From Callipepla californica brunnescens (taxonomy: Eukaryota; Chordata; Aves; Galliformes; Odontophoridae): a stretch of 64,000 nucleotides of DNA. A program made the translations under genes and the position numbers. Below, one piece after another: positions 50,680-62,918 of the stretch. Every line of letters begins with the position of its first letter. Position 1 is the stretch's first letter. The stretch is taken from the NCBI GenBank assembly GCA_023055505.1, contig JALIRH010000004.1, positions 35,655,502-35,719,501 on the forward strand, given 5' to 3'. The notes under the pieces were generated by a model. That model made no database searches. It was not told where the DNA came from and saw nothing but the letters and a program-made list of their open reading frames with translations.

Positions 50680-50975
50680 CTCCTTTTCTTCTTTTCTTTT
50701 CTTTTCTTTTCTTTTCTTTTCTTTTCTTTTCTTTTCTTTTCTTTTCTTTTCTTTTCTTTTCTTTTCTTTTCTTTTCTTTTCTTTTCTTTTCTTTTCTTTT
50801 CTTTTCTTTTCTTTTCTCTCCTCTCCTCTCCTCTCCTCTCCTCTCCTCTCCTCTCCTCTCCTCTCCTCTCCTCTCCTCTCCTCTCCTCTCCTCTCCTCTC
50901 CTCTCCTCTCCTCTCCTCTCCTCTCCTCTCCTCTCCTCTCCTCTCCTCTCCTCTCCTCTCCTCTCCTCTCTTCTC
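50680..50975. repeat. 296-base pure pyrimidine tract, (CTTTT)25 then (CTCTC)31
   Basis: From 50680 to 50975 the plus strand has no purine at all. After a short irregular lead-in there are 25 perfect CTTTT units (50691-50815), then with no transition 31 perfect CTCTC units (50816-50970), then ttctc. Such mirror-symmetric polypurine/polypyrimidine DNA can form intramolecular triplexes. A five-base unit without stop codons also produces long artificial open frames on both strands here, which are not genes. Confidence 0.97.
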
Positions 50976-52830
50976 ATTTTCAAAGTTATTAAAATTCAGT
51001 AAGTAGTTTGAAACAATGAAGTTTGTTCACTTAAAACAATATCAAGATGCAAAGTGGCATTTCTTCTGTTCATTCTGTGTGTTTGAACTTATAAACATTA
51101 TTTTTCCAGATTAATGTTTTATGCATATTGAATGTAGTACTCTAACTTAATTGAAAACATCTATGAAAGATCAAACTCTTCAGTAAAATTATGTGAGATG
51201 GAAAAAAGAAAAATAGTGGTTTAAACTATTTTATACTTGTTTTACTGCAACAAGAGTAAAGCTATAAAATCTTCCTGAGGAAAACCAGTCTAGTTTAGAT
51301 TACTAAGTGAAAACAAAATATTCATGCCTTAAATATGATACGTTTTGCTGTAAAAAATTGTATCTACTTTTGTAGATGAAACTTACATCTTCAGTGTATA
51401 CCCAGGATCTAACTGAACGCCCACTGATATCACTATAATATTTTTTATTCACTCCAAAGTGTAGTCTTATGGCTTTATGTGCAGCTGTCATCTGTATGTC
51501 ATCAGATAAAATAATATACAACAGGTTGTATATAAGCTGCTTTATTTTTAAATTAAAGGACATACATTGGCTATTATTTTTCTATCCATTCATACGTAGC
51601 GGGAACATTCTGCATGATTTAGTCCAGTACTGTCAAGTAGATAGCAGACTGGCATATTTACCAAATAGACGTCTTAACCTTAATGGAAGGAATCTGGATG
51701 CAAGCTGAATGTCACATTACCAGACTGTAGTCCAACAGTGCATGAATTTTAACTCCGAAAAGCTGAAAACTTCAGGAAGAGAATGTTCAGAATTTGACAC
51801 TGAGTTTCTGTACTCATCTGTAAGTTCAAAAGAGCCTAATAAGCAACAGGACTTTCTTATACAAAGCCTCAGGTAAACAACATAGATTGTGCTTTGAAAG
51901 AGTATTACTCAACCCCTGTTTTGTTCTTAAATGCAAATGGGCTAATAATAAGCACATAAGAACCCATATCTCTATGTCCTAAAAGGGATTTAAGCTATCT
52001 GTATTCTTGCTATTTTATGGATGCTGTTGATTTCAAGCAGCTCAGAGGATGAAGGGCTGCTGAATTGAAGTCTCTAGAACAGCAAAAAAATTGGTATTGG
52101 AGTTGCAACATAAAGCACAGTAGCAGCAACTTAATGAAGCATTTATTTTTGTATATTAGTTAAAAATTAATTTTAAACCCAGGAGCTTGATCTTCATTTT
52201 AATAAAATCAATGATTAAACACCCACTGAATTGTACATAAGAGATAAACTTCTAAATTATTGACCATTACTGCTTACGTCATCTGTTTGTCGTTCAGGAG
52301 TCTGGTTTCTTGAGGAATTTTGGATAGAGTCAAAGTCTTTTCTTATCTTTTCTTATCTCAAATACTGAGTAAACTCAAACAGACAAATTCTGTACTGCAG
52401 AGGGACCAGTCTAGACAGATCACAGCTATTCATTACTCCCATGATGTGCTGGATTTTTCTAACACATAGAATGGTACTGAATCATACATGCTTTACCTGT
52501 GTTCTTCCATCTGTTTAGAGCAAGCAGATCCAGTTCTGACCTTGCTAGATCATCACTTCTACATATCAGTTACAGATGGATATCTATTCCCAAATAAATA
52601 GTGATTGCTCTGACCTCTTCTTAGTAACTTTTCAGTCTGCAAATGCCTTAGGATCTCTTTGTTTTAATACTGATATCATAGACATGATTGTTAAAGGCTA
52701 GTAGTGTAGAAAGTTGTTGCAAAACTTTTGTAAGAGGAAATCTTTGTCATTATAAAGAGTGAAAACATGAAAAAAAAAAAAAGAAATACAGCCTGGTTTT
52801 CTAGCAAAGGAATGTTTTCTCTTTTTCCTC

Positions 52831-52889
52831 TTTTTTTTTTTTTTTGTTGTTTGTTTGTTTTTGTTCTTTTTTGTTTTGTTTTGTTTTTC
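52831..52889. repeat. T15 then T/G low-complexity run
   Basis: Fifteen T's are followed by irregular TTTG and TTTTG units for about 45 bases. Confidence 0.85.
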
Positions 52890-53339
52890 CAGGCCCACAG
52901 AAAGGTCTGTGTATAAAAGTTTTCCTGTGTTTCACAACTAAAATTAATTTAGATTCAGTTGATTTAACAAAATAATCTTTCCATGTAACTTCACAATTCT
53001 CTGAATTAACTAGTAATCATACTATAATGGATGTTAAGACTATCAAGATTCAGTAATGTGAACGTAAATTTGCACAATTAGTATGTTATATTTGGGGGTA
53101 ATAAAATCAATTTTCTTACTCGCATTTGGAATATTTGTTCTTTTATAATTCTTTTCTTGTTAAATGATATTTTTGTATACATTTGTTTGTTCAGGCTCAG
53201 ATGTCCCCTGTTCGTGTAAATCATACAGAAGAAAAGCAAGATTTATGCTTACAAAGAATTAGAAGGAGATAGAATAACTAGTTGTAATGAGAAGAAAACA
53301 TCTCACTGCAGAGCGGAGCATAATAAAAAATCATTTAGA

Positions 53340-53356
53340 TTTTTTTTTTTTTTTTT
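53340..53356. repeat. Poly-T run
   Basis: Seventeen consecutive T's. Confidence 0.9.
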
Positions 53357-53740
53357 GAAAAATACTTCTTACAACTTTCTCTTTTAGAGAGCTAGGTAGT
53401 AGAAGTAAGGGAAACTGACTGAGGCAAACAAGACAACAGAAGAATCCTAGATTAAAAAACAACAAGGAATTCTTTAATCTTTTCAGTGGAGATGATCCAA
53501 AAATAATAATAAAATTTCATTTTAAACAGTCGAATATAAAATGAGCTTTACTTTGGAACTACATTATTCATCCTGTTCTACTACTTTACTAGCTATATGT
53601 TTAATGTAATTATATGTTCAAGTGTCCTCTGCAGCAGTATGTTCTTAACAGTAACAACTGTGAGTACATATGAATAGGTGTGGGAGGAAAACAAGATTTT
53701 CTGTCGTACAAATAGACAGCTCACCCATTTATATTATTAT

Positions 53741-53779
53741 TCCTTTTTTTCTTTCTCTCTCTTTTTTTTTTTTTTTTTT
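53741..53779. repeat. T/C-rich low-complexity run
   Basis: Thirty-nine pyrimidines, including an 18-T run (53762-53779), with CTTTCTCTCTC in the middle. Confidence 0.9.
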
Positions 53780-55099
53780 ATCTTAAGTTGCAATAATCTG
53801 ACAAATATTTTTATGGCTATCAAAATATTTAGTTTTGCTAAAATTTGGATGTTTTGTTCAATTTTTTTAATTCCAGAAAAATAGAACAACATATCTTGGT
53901 ATAACAAGAAATCTTCTGTGCTGACCAATGAAGATGTTAGAAGAGTAAAATCAACTACAGAAAATTATATAAATGCAGCAAAATTTATTATACAGTTGCT
54001 TTCCTAGTATTCTCTATGAACTTCCTCTGAGCAGAAGTTCATGGTGTTCCTGAGTAGCAGGTTTTATCTCATATTTATCAGTCTTTGATGGCTTACTCTT
54101 CTCTAAGTCTGCTTAATGACTTTTACAATTTATGTAAATTTTTGGCTTCAACAACATACTGTAGCAAGAAGTTGTTCAGATTTATACTTTGTTATGTAGG
54201 AAAAAAAGTCATTTTATTTGGTTTGAATCTACTATATCAAAACTTAATTTGATTTCCATTGCCTCATGTTCAAAGAAGCAATGAATAGTCATTGCATACA
54301 ATTATGCTGTCTCCAGGCAAATAGTGCTTATTTAGATCTGTCTAATTTCCCCCACATTTCTTTCTTTCTGTCTTGTATCTTCTTAATCTGTATGTACGTT
54401 CTTAATACTGAAGTCATTTGAGCTTTTAAGAATTCTTCTCTCTTTTTGTTGGACCGTGTCTTGTTTTACTGTATCCTATTTTAAGGTAAAAAGATCAGAA
54501 ATGCGTGCAACCCTTATTCTTTCCACCAACATATGTGGTAACAAAATGATGGTTTCCATTTCATGTTCAGTCCCTTTTCAAAAACCGGATGGGATATTTT
54601 TGTTTCTTTGTTTCTTTGTTTTCAGGGGTTTTTAATGTTTTTCAGTATCAGAACTTCTTAGAGTGAAATGTTTTAACACTTTCAAGTGACCTTTACTTTC
54701 TAGGGAGAAGTGAAGTAGGGACAAAGTTTGACACAAAGTATTTCAAATTTGAATCTATGAGATTTTAATTTAAAAATATTCTATCGTATTGAAAACTTCC
54801 TATAAGCAAGGTGATTCAAGTGAAAAAGAATAAAAAGTGATGTAGGTATTATTTTTGGCTAATTTACTAAAAATGGCTGAAAATCTGCCAGGTAAAATCA
54901 CTTGCTTCAAACTGACATTTTTAGATGTTTTTTTCCTATCATCTTCATAACTGGATATATTTTTCAGCATCTATACTATCTTTACTCTTTTACTCATAAG
55001 AAATCTTTCAGTTCTCAAAAGAATTGTAAACAGCTGAAACAACAAAAATCCCACTCCAGTCATGTTCTGAATTGCTCCTGTGTTCTTCAATCTCCTTTT

Positions 55100-55374
55100 T
55101 TCAAGATTGGAGCTAGGCAAATTATTAGCTCATGTGGGCATTCCCATGCCTTTGATGGGAGGGAACTATCTACCTCCCGATCTTGCTGTCTTACTCACTT
55201 GGCTCCCAGTCTGCCCTTCCCCACTGTGGAATCTGTTCCACAGGCTTGCATGCCAGGGAGCAGTGCAGGAGCTGCCAAGCTGTCTACACTATTCACCCTT
55301 CCTGGCCTTTTGCCTTTGGCATTTGCTCATCACTCCACATGTAAAAGAAAAAAAAAAAAAAAAAAAAAAAAAAA
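55100..55374 (+). other. GC-richer block ending in A27
   Basis: About 240 bases with clearly higher GC than the neighbourhood are followed by 27 consecutive A's (55348-55374). The arrangement resembles a retroposed RNA with its poly-A tail. No AATAAA signal precedes the A's, I found no target duplication, and the open frames through it (up to 175 codons, ending in poly-Lys) match no family I know. It could also be ordinary sequence next to an expanded A run. Confidence 0.35.
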
Positions 55375-56618
55375 GAAACACTGGACACTGGCCTTCTTGA
55401 CTAATAGAGTATGTAATTTTTATATTTGAAATAACTGATAATTTTAACTGGAAATTTATCATAGTCTTCTTGTGAGCATCATGATTTGGTGAGGGCTTGT
55501 TTTTTGAAAGATTTTTTGAAGATAATTATAAATAGCATTCCCAATTTTATAGTTAGTTGAAAGGAATAAATAAGTCATTAAAAAGGGAAATTTGTTAGGA
55601 GACACTTCTGAGTTTTATCAAGACTTCAGTGATCTGTAGGAAGTTAAATATTTGTTTTGCAAAGCAAATTCCATAGTACATTCATCACCAGTTCAGCTCT
55701 GTGAGATATGACTTGACTGTGGGAGCACAAGACAGAAGCTTGGACTCCTGCACTCCGTTGAAAACATAGATACCTATTCTTTTTCAGACACATATCTTCC
55801 AGTCTCTCACCCATCAGATTTAAATAGGCTACTATTATTTTTGCCTGTAACAAAACAAACCCATGAAAATAATTTTTTACCAGGCTGTTATGATTGATCA
55901 GAATGGAAATGTGCTTATTCTCACAGTCTCAGAATGTTTGGTCACATTTGATGGTGTGGCTTAATAGGGACAATAAACATGGTAAGTGCTCTGTTTCATT
56001 CAGCTACCAAGGATTATTAACTTTGCAGCAGGGAAAATGGAGCACATTGGAATGTAAACTGAAACGAGAAGTGAAGTTTTGTTTTTACAAATTAGGAAAG
56101 ACTGAAACAACTGGTAGATTCCTGCTCCACAGGTCTCCCAAAACATAGCTACTTCCCTGTACCTGCCACCAAACTGTATATAGCCAACATCTCTCTACCT
56201 TTCTCTAAAAAAATGGGACAGATACAATTGCATTACTGCCATTTCCTTGGATGGTCTTATTGTACCAGGGCCTCAGCAGTTATTATAGTTACACCTAAAT
56301 GTACAAGAAGCATGTAGGCTTGTATACGTGTGTGCACATTCATGGCTGCTAAAAACAGGACATACTTGAGTCATGGAGAAACTGAACAAAGTGTTTCCCT
56401 TGTGCAGTCAAGGTTACCCTGTAAAGTGGTTTTGTCTCCATGATCTCCTTTCTGAGAGGCGGACTTCTAATTTAGCCCAATGAAAGCTTTAATGGCACAT
56501 GCTGGCACTTCGTCATTATTTATACTGAAGCCTCAGCACAATGTTCCAGAAACATAAAAGACTATAAAGTTCAAATAAATTATGCTTATATTCATGGTTA
56601 GACATCTTTACAGTGTGT
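55375..56618. other. AT-rich non-coding stretch
   Basis: No exon or repeat family is visible. The part 56410-56570 is a candidate conserved element (see findings). Confidence 0.6.
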
Positions 56619-56826
56619 CACAGAATCATATAATGGCCTGGGTTGTAAAGGACCTCAAAGATCATTTCGCTTAACCTCCCTGGGCAGGGCTGCCAACCAC
56701 TTGATCAGGCTGTCCAGAATCACATCCAGTTTTGCCTTGAATGCCTTCAGGGAAGGGGCATCCACAACCTCTCTGGGCAACCTGTTCCAGTGCACCATCA
56801 CTTTCTGAGTGAAAATGTGTGTAAAA
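56619..56826 (-). mobile_element. CR1 LINE 3' end, minus strand
   Basis: The reversed terminal repeat (cacagaatcatataatgg) is followed by 'taaaggacctcaaagatcat', 'gcaggctgtcc'-type 3' UTR sequence, 'gaaggggcatccacaacctc' and 'tgggcaacctgttccagtgc', fading out near 56826. Truncated, about 208 bases. Confidence 0.93.
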
Positions 56827-57123
56827 GTAACAGAAATGAGGAGCAGGTCCATCTACAAAGTACTCTGAATGGAGCCTTATTTTATAAATTGTAAACCATT
56901 CTAATCTTTCAACTAACTATCTAGTGAATGTTTCTTCAGCCTTTCCTCCTTTTATTGTGAAAAAAAGTATGGCTGCACTCACTTCACATTGATACCTTGT
57001 TAACTGACAGGAATATATGTCACTGGTATCCATGCCACTATTTCTACTAACTCCATGAACATGCTGAGGGAGCTTTCTCCTGCTCAATACTTCACTGTCC
57101 CAAGGACTGTCACACATATTGTC

Positions 57124-57179
57124 ACTCATATATTTCTCATATATTTTCTGGACTCATATATGTCTCTCATATTTTCTGG
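57124..57179. repeat. 28-base tandem duplication
   Basis: Two adjacent 28-base units (57124-57151 and 57152-57179), both beginning actcatatat and ending attttctgg, with a few differences between them. Confidence 0.8.
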
Positions 57180-57206
57180 ACAAGTCAAAAAAGTATAAGA
57201 AATTGG

Positions 57207-57250
57207 AATAAATAAAATAAAATAAAATAAAATAAAATAAAATAAAATAA
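57207..57250. repeat. (AAAAT)n microsatellite
   Basis: About eight perfect AAAAT-type pentanucleotide units after one shorter unit. Confidence 0.92.
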
Positions 57251-60200
57251 TTAAAGAAAAAGAATATAAGGAAGACTGTCCTAGTGGTGTCATGTAATTT
57301 ATTACAGAAAAGTGATCTATGGAGAGCACTAAAACTTAGTAGTAAATAGATTTGAAATGTTGTTGAAATGAACAGTTATGCTGCAAGTATATCTGTAAAT
57401 TCCTTAGGACTGACCTAGAATCTTTTCCTCAGTCATTACTGCAGGTCTTGAGACTGAAACAATATATATTTTTTTTAACTCCAGATAAAGAATTGTAAAT
57501 TTGACCTTTTTTTCTGTATGATTCATTCCTGCAGTGTCAAACTGAAGTCTTTAATGTTTGGGTTTGATAACCTACTGTATACAAGCAATTTATCAAAAGT
57601 GTTATTAAGTTAAAGCCTAGCTGATTAGAAAGGATTTTTCTCCGTGATTAACCAAAAGTGACACAGTAACCAAACATGCAAACTCTATTGCCTGTGATTC
57701 ATCTATATGACACTTTTATCTCAAGAAATGGAACAAAAAAGTGATAAATAGGTCAGGTACTGTGAATTCTTTCCCATCAAAAGTTGTACCAGTGTTGCAT
57801 ATGGAACAAGGAGTTGTTCATGTAAATCACCAGCATGACAGACCTGAAACTCTTCTCATTGAAGTCACTGCAAATTAGAAGGTAACCTGGTGAAGCCAGT
57901 ACACCATTATCAAAGAACACAGAAAAAAGCCACTCCCAGAGTTCTAGTTATGTAAAAAGGAAGGAGATGGTATTTCAAAACCTCAACCTTGAAGGAAATC
58001 TGATAAGCATAATTCATTTCCTTAGGAGAAAAGAGCATTGATAACTCTATCAAGGAAGACTTTAAATCTGGATCTTAGAAACAGGAAGTAAGTGTGACTG
58101 AAACACCCTGGTGCAATGTTTTATGCTTTCAGTTTAAGTGGACATATGTTACATTTCTTGTACAATGATACGCAGCACTCAGAAGATTACATGGCTGCAA
58201 ATTTTAGAAAGGCTATGCAAAAAAAAACAAACAAAAAACTTATAAATGGAGCTGACATGCCTGAATTTATTGAATCACTAAGGTCCTAAGTCTGTACTTA
58301 CAGCTTTGATATTCAGGCCAAATATCACTCATGAATTATCATTACCAAAGGAACTTTTTGTTTCCATTTCATGGGCCCAGAGCACCAGAGTCCATTAAAA
58401 ACAAAGTAATATAACACTGAATAAATTCTGCTCCTCCAACTTTTTAAAGGCCCTGATATATCTTTTCCTCTGTTCTGCTTTGTTTTCAGAACCTTGCAAG
58501 AAAATTAAGGGGAAAAGGAGCAAAGTTAAGTTCAGTCAGATAAGTATATTTTTCCTCTAAGTTGTATTAAATTTTAAGTTTTAAAACAATTTCCCTTCAA
58601 GAGATATGAAAGACTTGATCTTGTCCTTGCTGTCATCATAGCCAATAATCTACAGAAATAGAATTACGCTATAAAATAGCTGGAACCTTATTCTGCTTTC
58701 CCATCACTTTTGTACTGCTATTTGTTTCAGGCTAATTAATCATTATTTCTGACTATTCTGAATTTGCCTATTAGTGATGAAACCTAGTAGTTTTTGTCCA
58801 CTTGTTCAAAATTTAGTTTTCCTGAAAGGACTCTAAGGGATAAGTAAAGTGAGAACTCGTTTGAAAGAACAACAGAGTGAAACAACTGTCCTGAGTATAA
58901 ACTGACAACAACAGCTAGTGAATCATAATTTCTTGCTTTGGAGAGTAGATATACTACATGAGATCACATGATCAAGGATCAAGGATTTTCTTAGGAAATC
59001 CATGTCACTGTAGGGAAAAGCAGTGAAGCATCAGAAAACTTTCAGAAATCACCCTTTTAAATAACTTTAAAATCTATCAGTACTATACTTTTGTGAGCCA
59101 CAATTCACCACAGTTTTTGTGATCACAATCATGAAATTACAATGTTATTAGTTATTAAAATACTTGAGAATGTTGAATGCATGCTAGCAAGTTCATGAGG
59201 GTGATCCATAGAAGACCCTTTCTGACAAGTAAAGGAAACTAGAGCTATTTAAGAGACAGGGAAATTGAAAAAATAGCAAATGAAATTATTTATTTGAATA
59301 TGTTGAATGAAAGCATCTATCTCTCCCAAGGTCTCTGATAAGTTGATATTTGTTGTCTATCTCTTTTTATCTATGTCATTATGCCAAAAGGAGCAACATT
59401 AGTGTTTTACAGTAGTATTCTCAAAGGCACTTAAGATTTTTTCTACTCTTCCACCAGTCAGGTTATAGCCAGGGATATGTAGATAATCAGAGTGACTGAT
59501 TCCTAAGCTTTGAAATAATTTTTCAGATCCTATCTTCTTTCTAATGGGCACACAACAGGAAATTTTCTCTTGAGAAGACATTGAAGAGATAACTCTAGAT
59601 TTTACATGTAGCTTAGGAGTTCAGCAGCAGCAAGAGGAGCTGATTTCATTCATTCTTTCTTCACCAGAACTTAATATGAGAGCAGAGTCACAAGTTGTGA
59701 AGGGAATGGTGACTGGATTCACTATTTCCATTCACCTATAACTTATGTATCTTAGAGCTGATCCCCTTTTTAATTGACTCTAAGCTCAGGAACTGATATT
59801 TCTCTACTAATAATTACCACATCTAATGATTTAAAGCATTGTTCAATGAAAAACTGTGAGAAGACAAATTTGGATTCTTACCCACTGTATATTTAATTAG
59901 ATTATAAATATAATGTACTCAGAAGGCAGAAAAAAAAAAAGAATACACTGTACACAGAGATGGATCTTTCATAATGGTTTTATAAACATGTGGAGTGTTC
60001 ACTTTCTAGAGCAGTTCTTGAGAATAAATATTTAAATGCATTTCTAACTTGTTCCTGGAATTTATGCTTTTTTTTTTTTTTAAGTTTTCCCACATGCAAA
60101 CACTGTCCAAAAGATTAGTGCAAGCCAGTATTTAAAAAGCCACCAGAAAAGCCATCGCTGCAAAATGTGGTATCTCTTCAGACTTCCACCTTTGCTCTAT

Positions 60201-62895
60201 GTGTTATTTCTCATCAATTCAATCTCCCCCAAAAAATACTTCTAGTGCATCTGTTCCTGCAACACCATATGCCTTGTATTAGCTGTTTTCTCCTTCTGTC
60301 CCGGGTACAAGACTTTCACACTCATCCTTTCACCTTTTTGAAAAAGCTCATAAAGTACCAAGAGACAATAATCATAATTCAAATCCAAATCAGATCAAAC
60401 TGTGAACTTATGGATATCTGACACTAAAAAAAATATTAATAAAAAATAACCACTGTCTTTCACCTTTGCCCTTTTAAGTTTATCTAAGCAGTCAAAGAGG
60501 GGAAGAGAGATGCTACTTGTCCAGGATGCACTCTGCAAAGAGTGGAAGCACTGACCAAATGGTTGGCAGTGTTTTCACACAGTGTTGTCAGACAGAAGTT
60601 GCCTTTGAAGGCACATCAACAAGCAGGTTATGGTCTGTGATTTCTGAAGGCCTGAACTGTGGCTTTGAATCTATTTTACTTGATCAGCTCACCAATTATC
60701 TTTAAAGGGAACCCCAAGGGTAAGACGATGAGTTTTAATGTTATAATATGAAACACTCAATCTGTGTTTTGCAGATTATTGTCATCTACTGATTCATTCA
60801 GTTATTGACTTAGTTTAAGGAAGCTATTATTCCTTATTACAGTTGTTTGTTTTTCTGTTTTCCAGTAGAAACAAGTTCCAATTTCAGCCTTAAGCCCAGC
60901 AATCTGGACATAATGAAAAAATGTAAAAAAACCACCTTTCTTTAGTCATGCAGTAATTTAGGATAGAAAGATAATCCAGAGGCCATTAGTCCAACTGCTA
61001 TTCTATATCTGTTAGATTCAGATTTCAATTTTGACTGAATCCTACCCAGTTTTATTCATAAGAGCACATGCTCCTCGCTGTGGAGACCAAACACCCGTAT
61101 TCTCTGCTTGTTGTGAAACTAAAGTCCTGGCAGAGATTCAAAAGATTTATCTGTGACACCATTTATGTCTGGATTTTTTGCCAGAAATACTTTGATGAAA
61201 TTTGACTGCTTCTTCTCATTCTCTTCAATAATGCAATGCAAATGGAGTGCCCTAAAAAAAAAATAAAAAAATCATGGACATTGTGCCATGGAGATTGAAT
61301 TGGATTATGTTCGTGTGTATAGAATATGTTTATTTCCTAAGCACCATGTTGTATCTTGCAAGTAGATACTACAAGTGAAAGAGGAAACAAATTGGACAGC
61401 ATTCTGGGAACGTGAATGTGAACTATGCTTTTCTTAAGAGTATCTGGCCTTCCTTTGTTCCTTGATATTTCAGAGGTTAAAAAACAGAAGATTGAGCAAG
61501 GACATGAGTGGCATGGGTTCAAGCTCAAAATATACAAAGGATTGAATACAGGGAAGAGGAATCTGAGGATATGACAAATACATTAATTATTTCACCTGTA
61601 CTGAAATACAGAGGCTTTCTTCCTTCTATTAAAGACTTCAGTGAAGGTTTCTACCCTACAAGCATTCCATGAGAGAGCTGATCACTCCCAACAGATTAGA
61701 TCAGAACATAAAAGACTTCTCTTCCTGGCTTCCTGTAACTTTGATCTAGTCTTTCTGAATGTCATTACTTCAGCATATATCTCCTGTAATAACACTTTTA
61801 CAGCTGAAGCAGAAATACAGTTCGTGAGGTGTAACACTGGCATTACTGCTGAGGATTCATTTTTCTCATTCTGTAATATTAAAAGGGAATTTATTCGAAG
61901 AGCACAAAAATAAAAACCTGACCCAATAGAGACCTGACAGTGATCAGGGAATGGGCTATTTTCAATACAGCCAGCATCATAAAATCCAGAATAGTTACGC
62001 TTTCTGTAAAGGTCAAGACATAAACTACTCATGAATCAATCAACTGTTCATTAATTCACTCGTAGGCCATTTTTATCCGATTTTGTTCGTATTAGATATC
62101 TTTATCAACTATTTTTAATTTTTTGTGGTTGAGAAAAATGCTCATTCAAATGTCATATGCTTCCAAAGCCAAATATAGATATGAATCACTTCAGATTTTA
62201 GGCATATGTATGGTGTTAAGATTCACAGTAATGCATGTTAGGGAAAGATCCTGTTCTCATTTCACACTTTCGACAATCTGGAGCCACTCTTCTACTTCAA
62301 TGAGGATAAAATCATTCAGTCATGAGGGAATATGGATCCTTGACATTAGTGTTACATCAAATCAGAATATGCATTCTATGAACTTTGAACTCTAGTCTGC
62401 TCTTCAAAACAAATACAAATAATAATTGGGATTACATCAGCACATTAACCTCATGGATCAAATTTCATAATATATTCCAAAACCTAAATATGCAATACCA
62501 CTTTTGAAATGTGAGCTGCCTTTGAAAATTCCAGTACTTACCTATCTGTTTTTTAAGACAACTGTATAGCTTTGAAAAACTATCCCTGGTCATGCTCAAT
62601 AAGGAATATACAACAAGCAGCTTGGTTGGAACTGGTAATTGAGCTTGGCTAGTGTTGCACAGTTACACATATATGGGAACTGCTTATGTATATATACTGT
62701 ACAGGAACTACTTAAATATAAGAACTATGCTTGAAGAAAACACCTTGTTTACTCACAAAAGGCTTCTACAAAACAGAAATTAATTGGAATACTCAAAATC
62801 TTCTTGTCCTTAAGTTATGACATTGGTAAAACTGTTTAAAGTTATGCAAGTTTACTTTTCTTTCCATGCCGGACATCAGTGGCAGTGATTTTATT

Positions 62896-62918
62896 GATAA
62901 ATAAATAAATAAATAAAT
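62896..62918. repeat. (AAAT)n microsatellite
   Basis: Five AAAT units in a row. Confidence 0.9.

Larger units (their letters stand above)
50976..55099. other. AT-rich non-coding stretch
   Basis: No exon or interspersed repeat is recognised in about 4.1 kb. Low-complexity runs are a T/G run at 52831-52889, poly-T at 53340-53356, T/C at 53741-53779 and (TTTGTTTC)n near 54597-54622. An 11-base tandem duplication lies near 52339-52362. Confidence 0.65.

Noticed and set aside
50534..51002. Open frames of 120 and 149 codons on both strands
   Set aside because: They are produced by the stop-free pentamer repeats (poly Phe-Ser-Leu or Arg-Gly-Glu-Lys) and have no real protein signature.
54902..55429. 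175-codon plus-strand frame ending in poly-Lys
   Set aside because: The frame reads through a poly-A run. No domain, no signal peptide, no splice context and no recognised family.
59399..59581. 60-codon minus-strand frame with IPGYNL, faintly like a LINE endonuclease
   Set aside because: The likeness is six residues only; the flanks show no LINE sequence, so chance is more likely.
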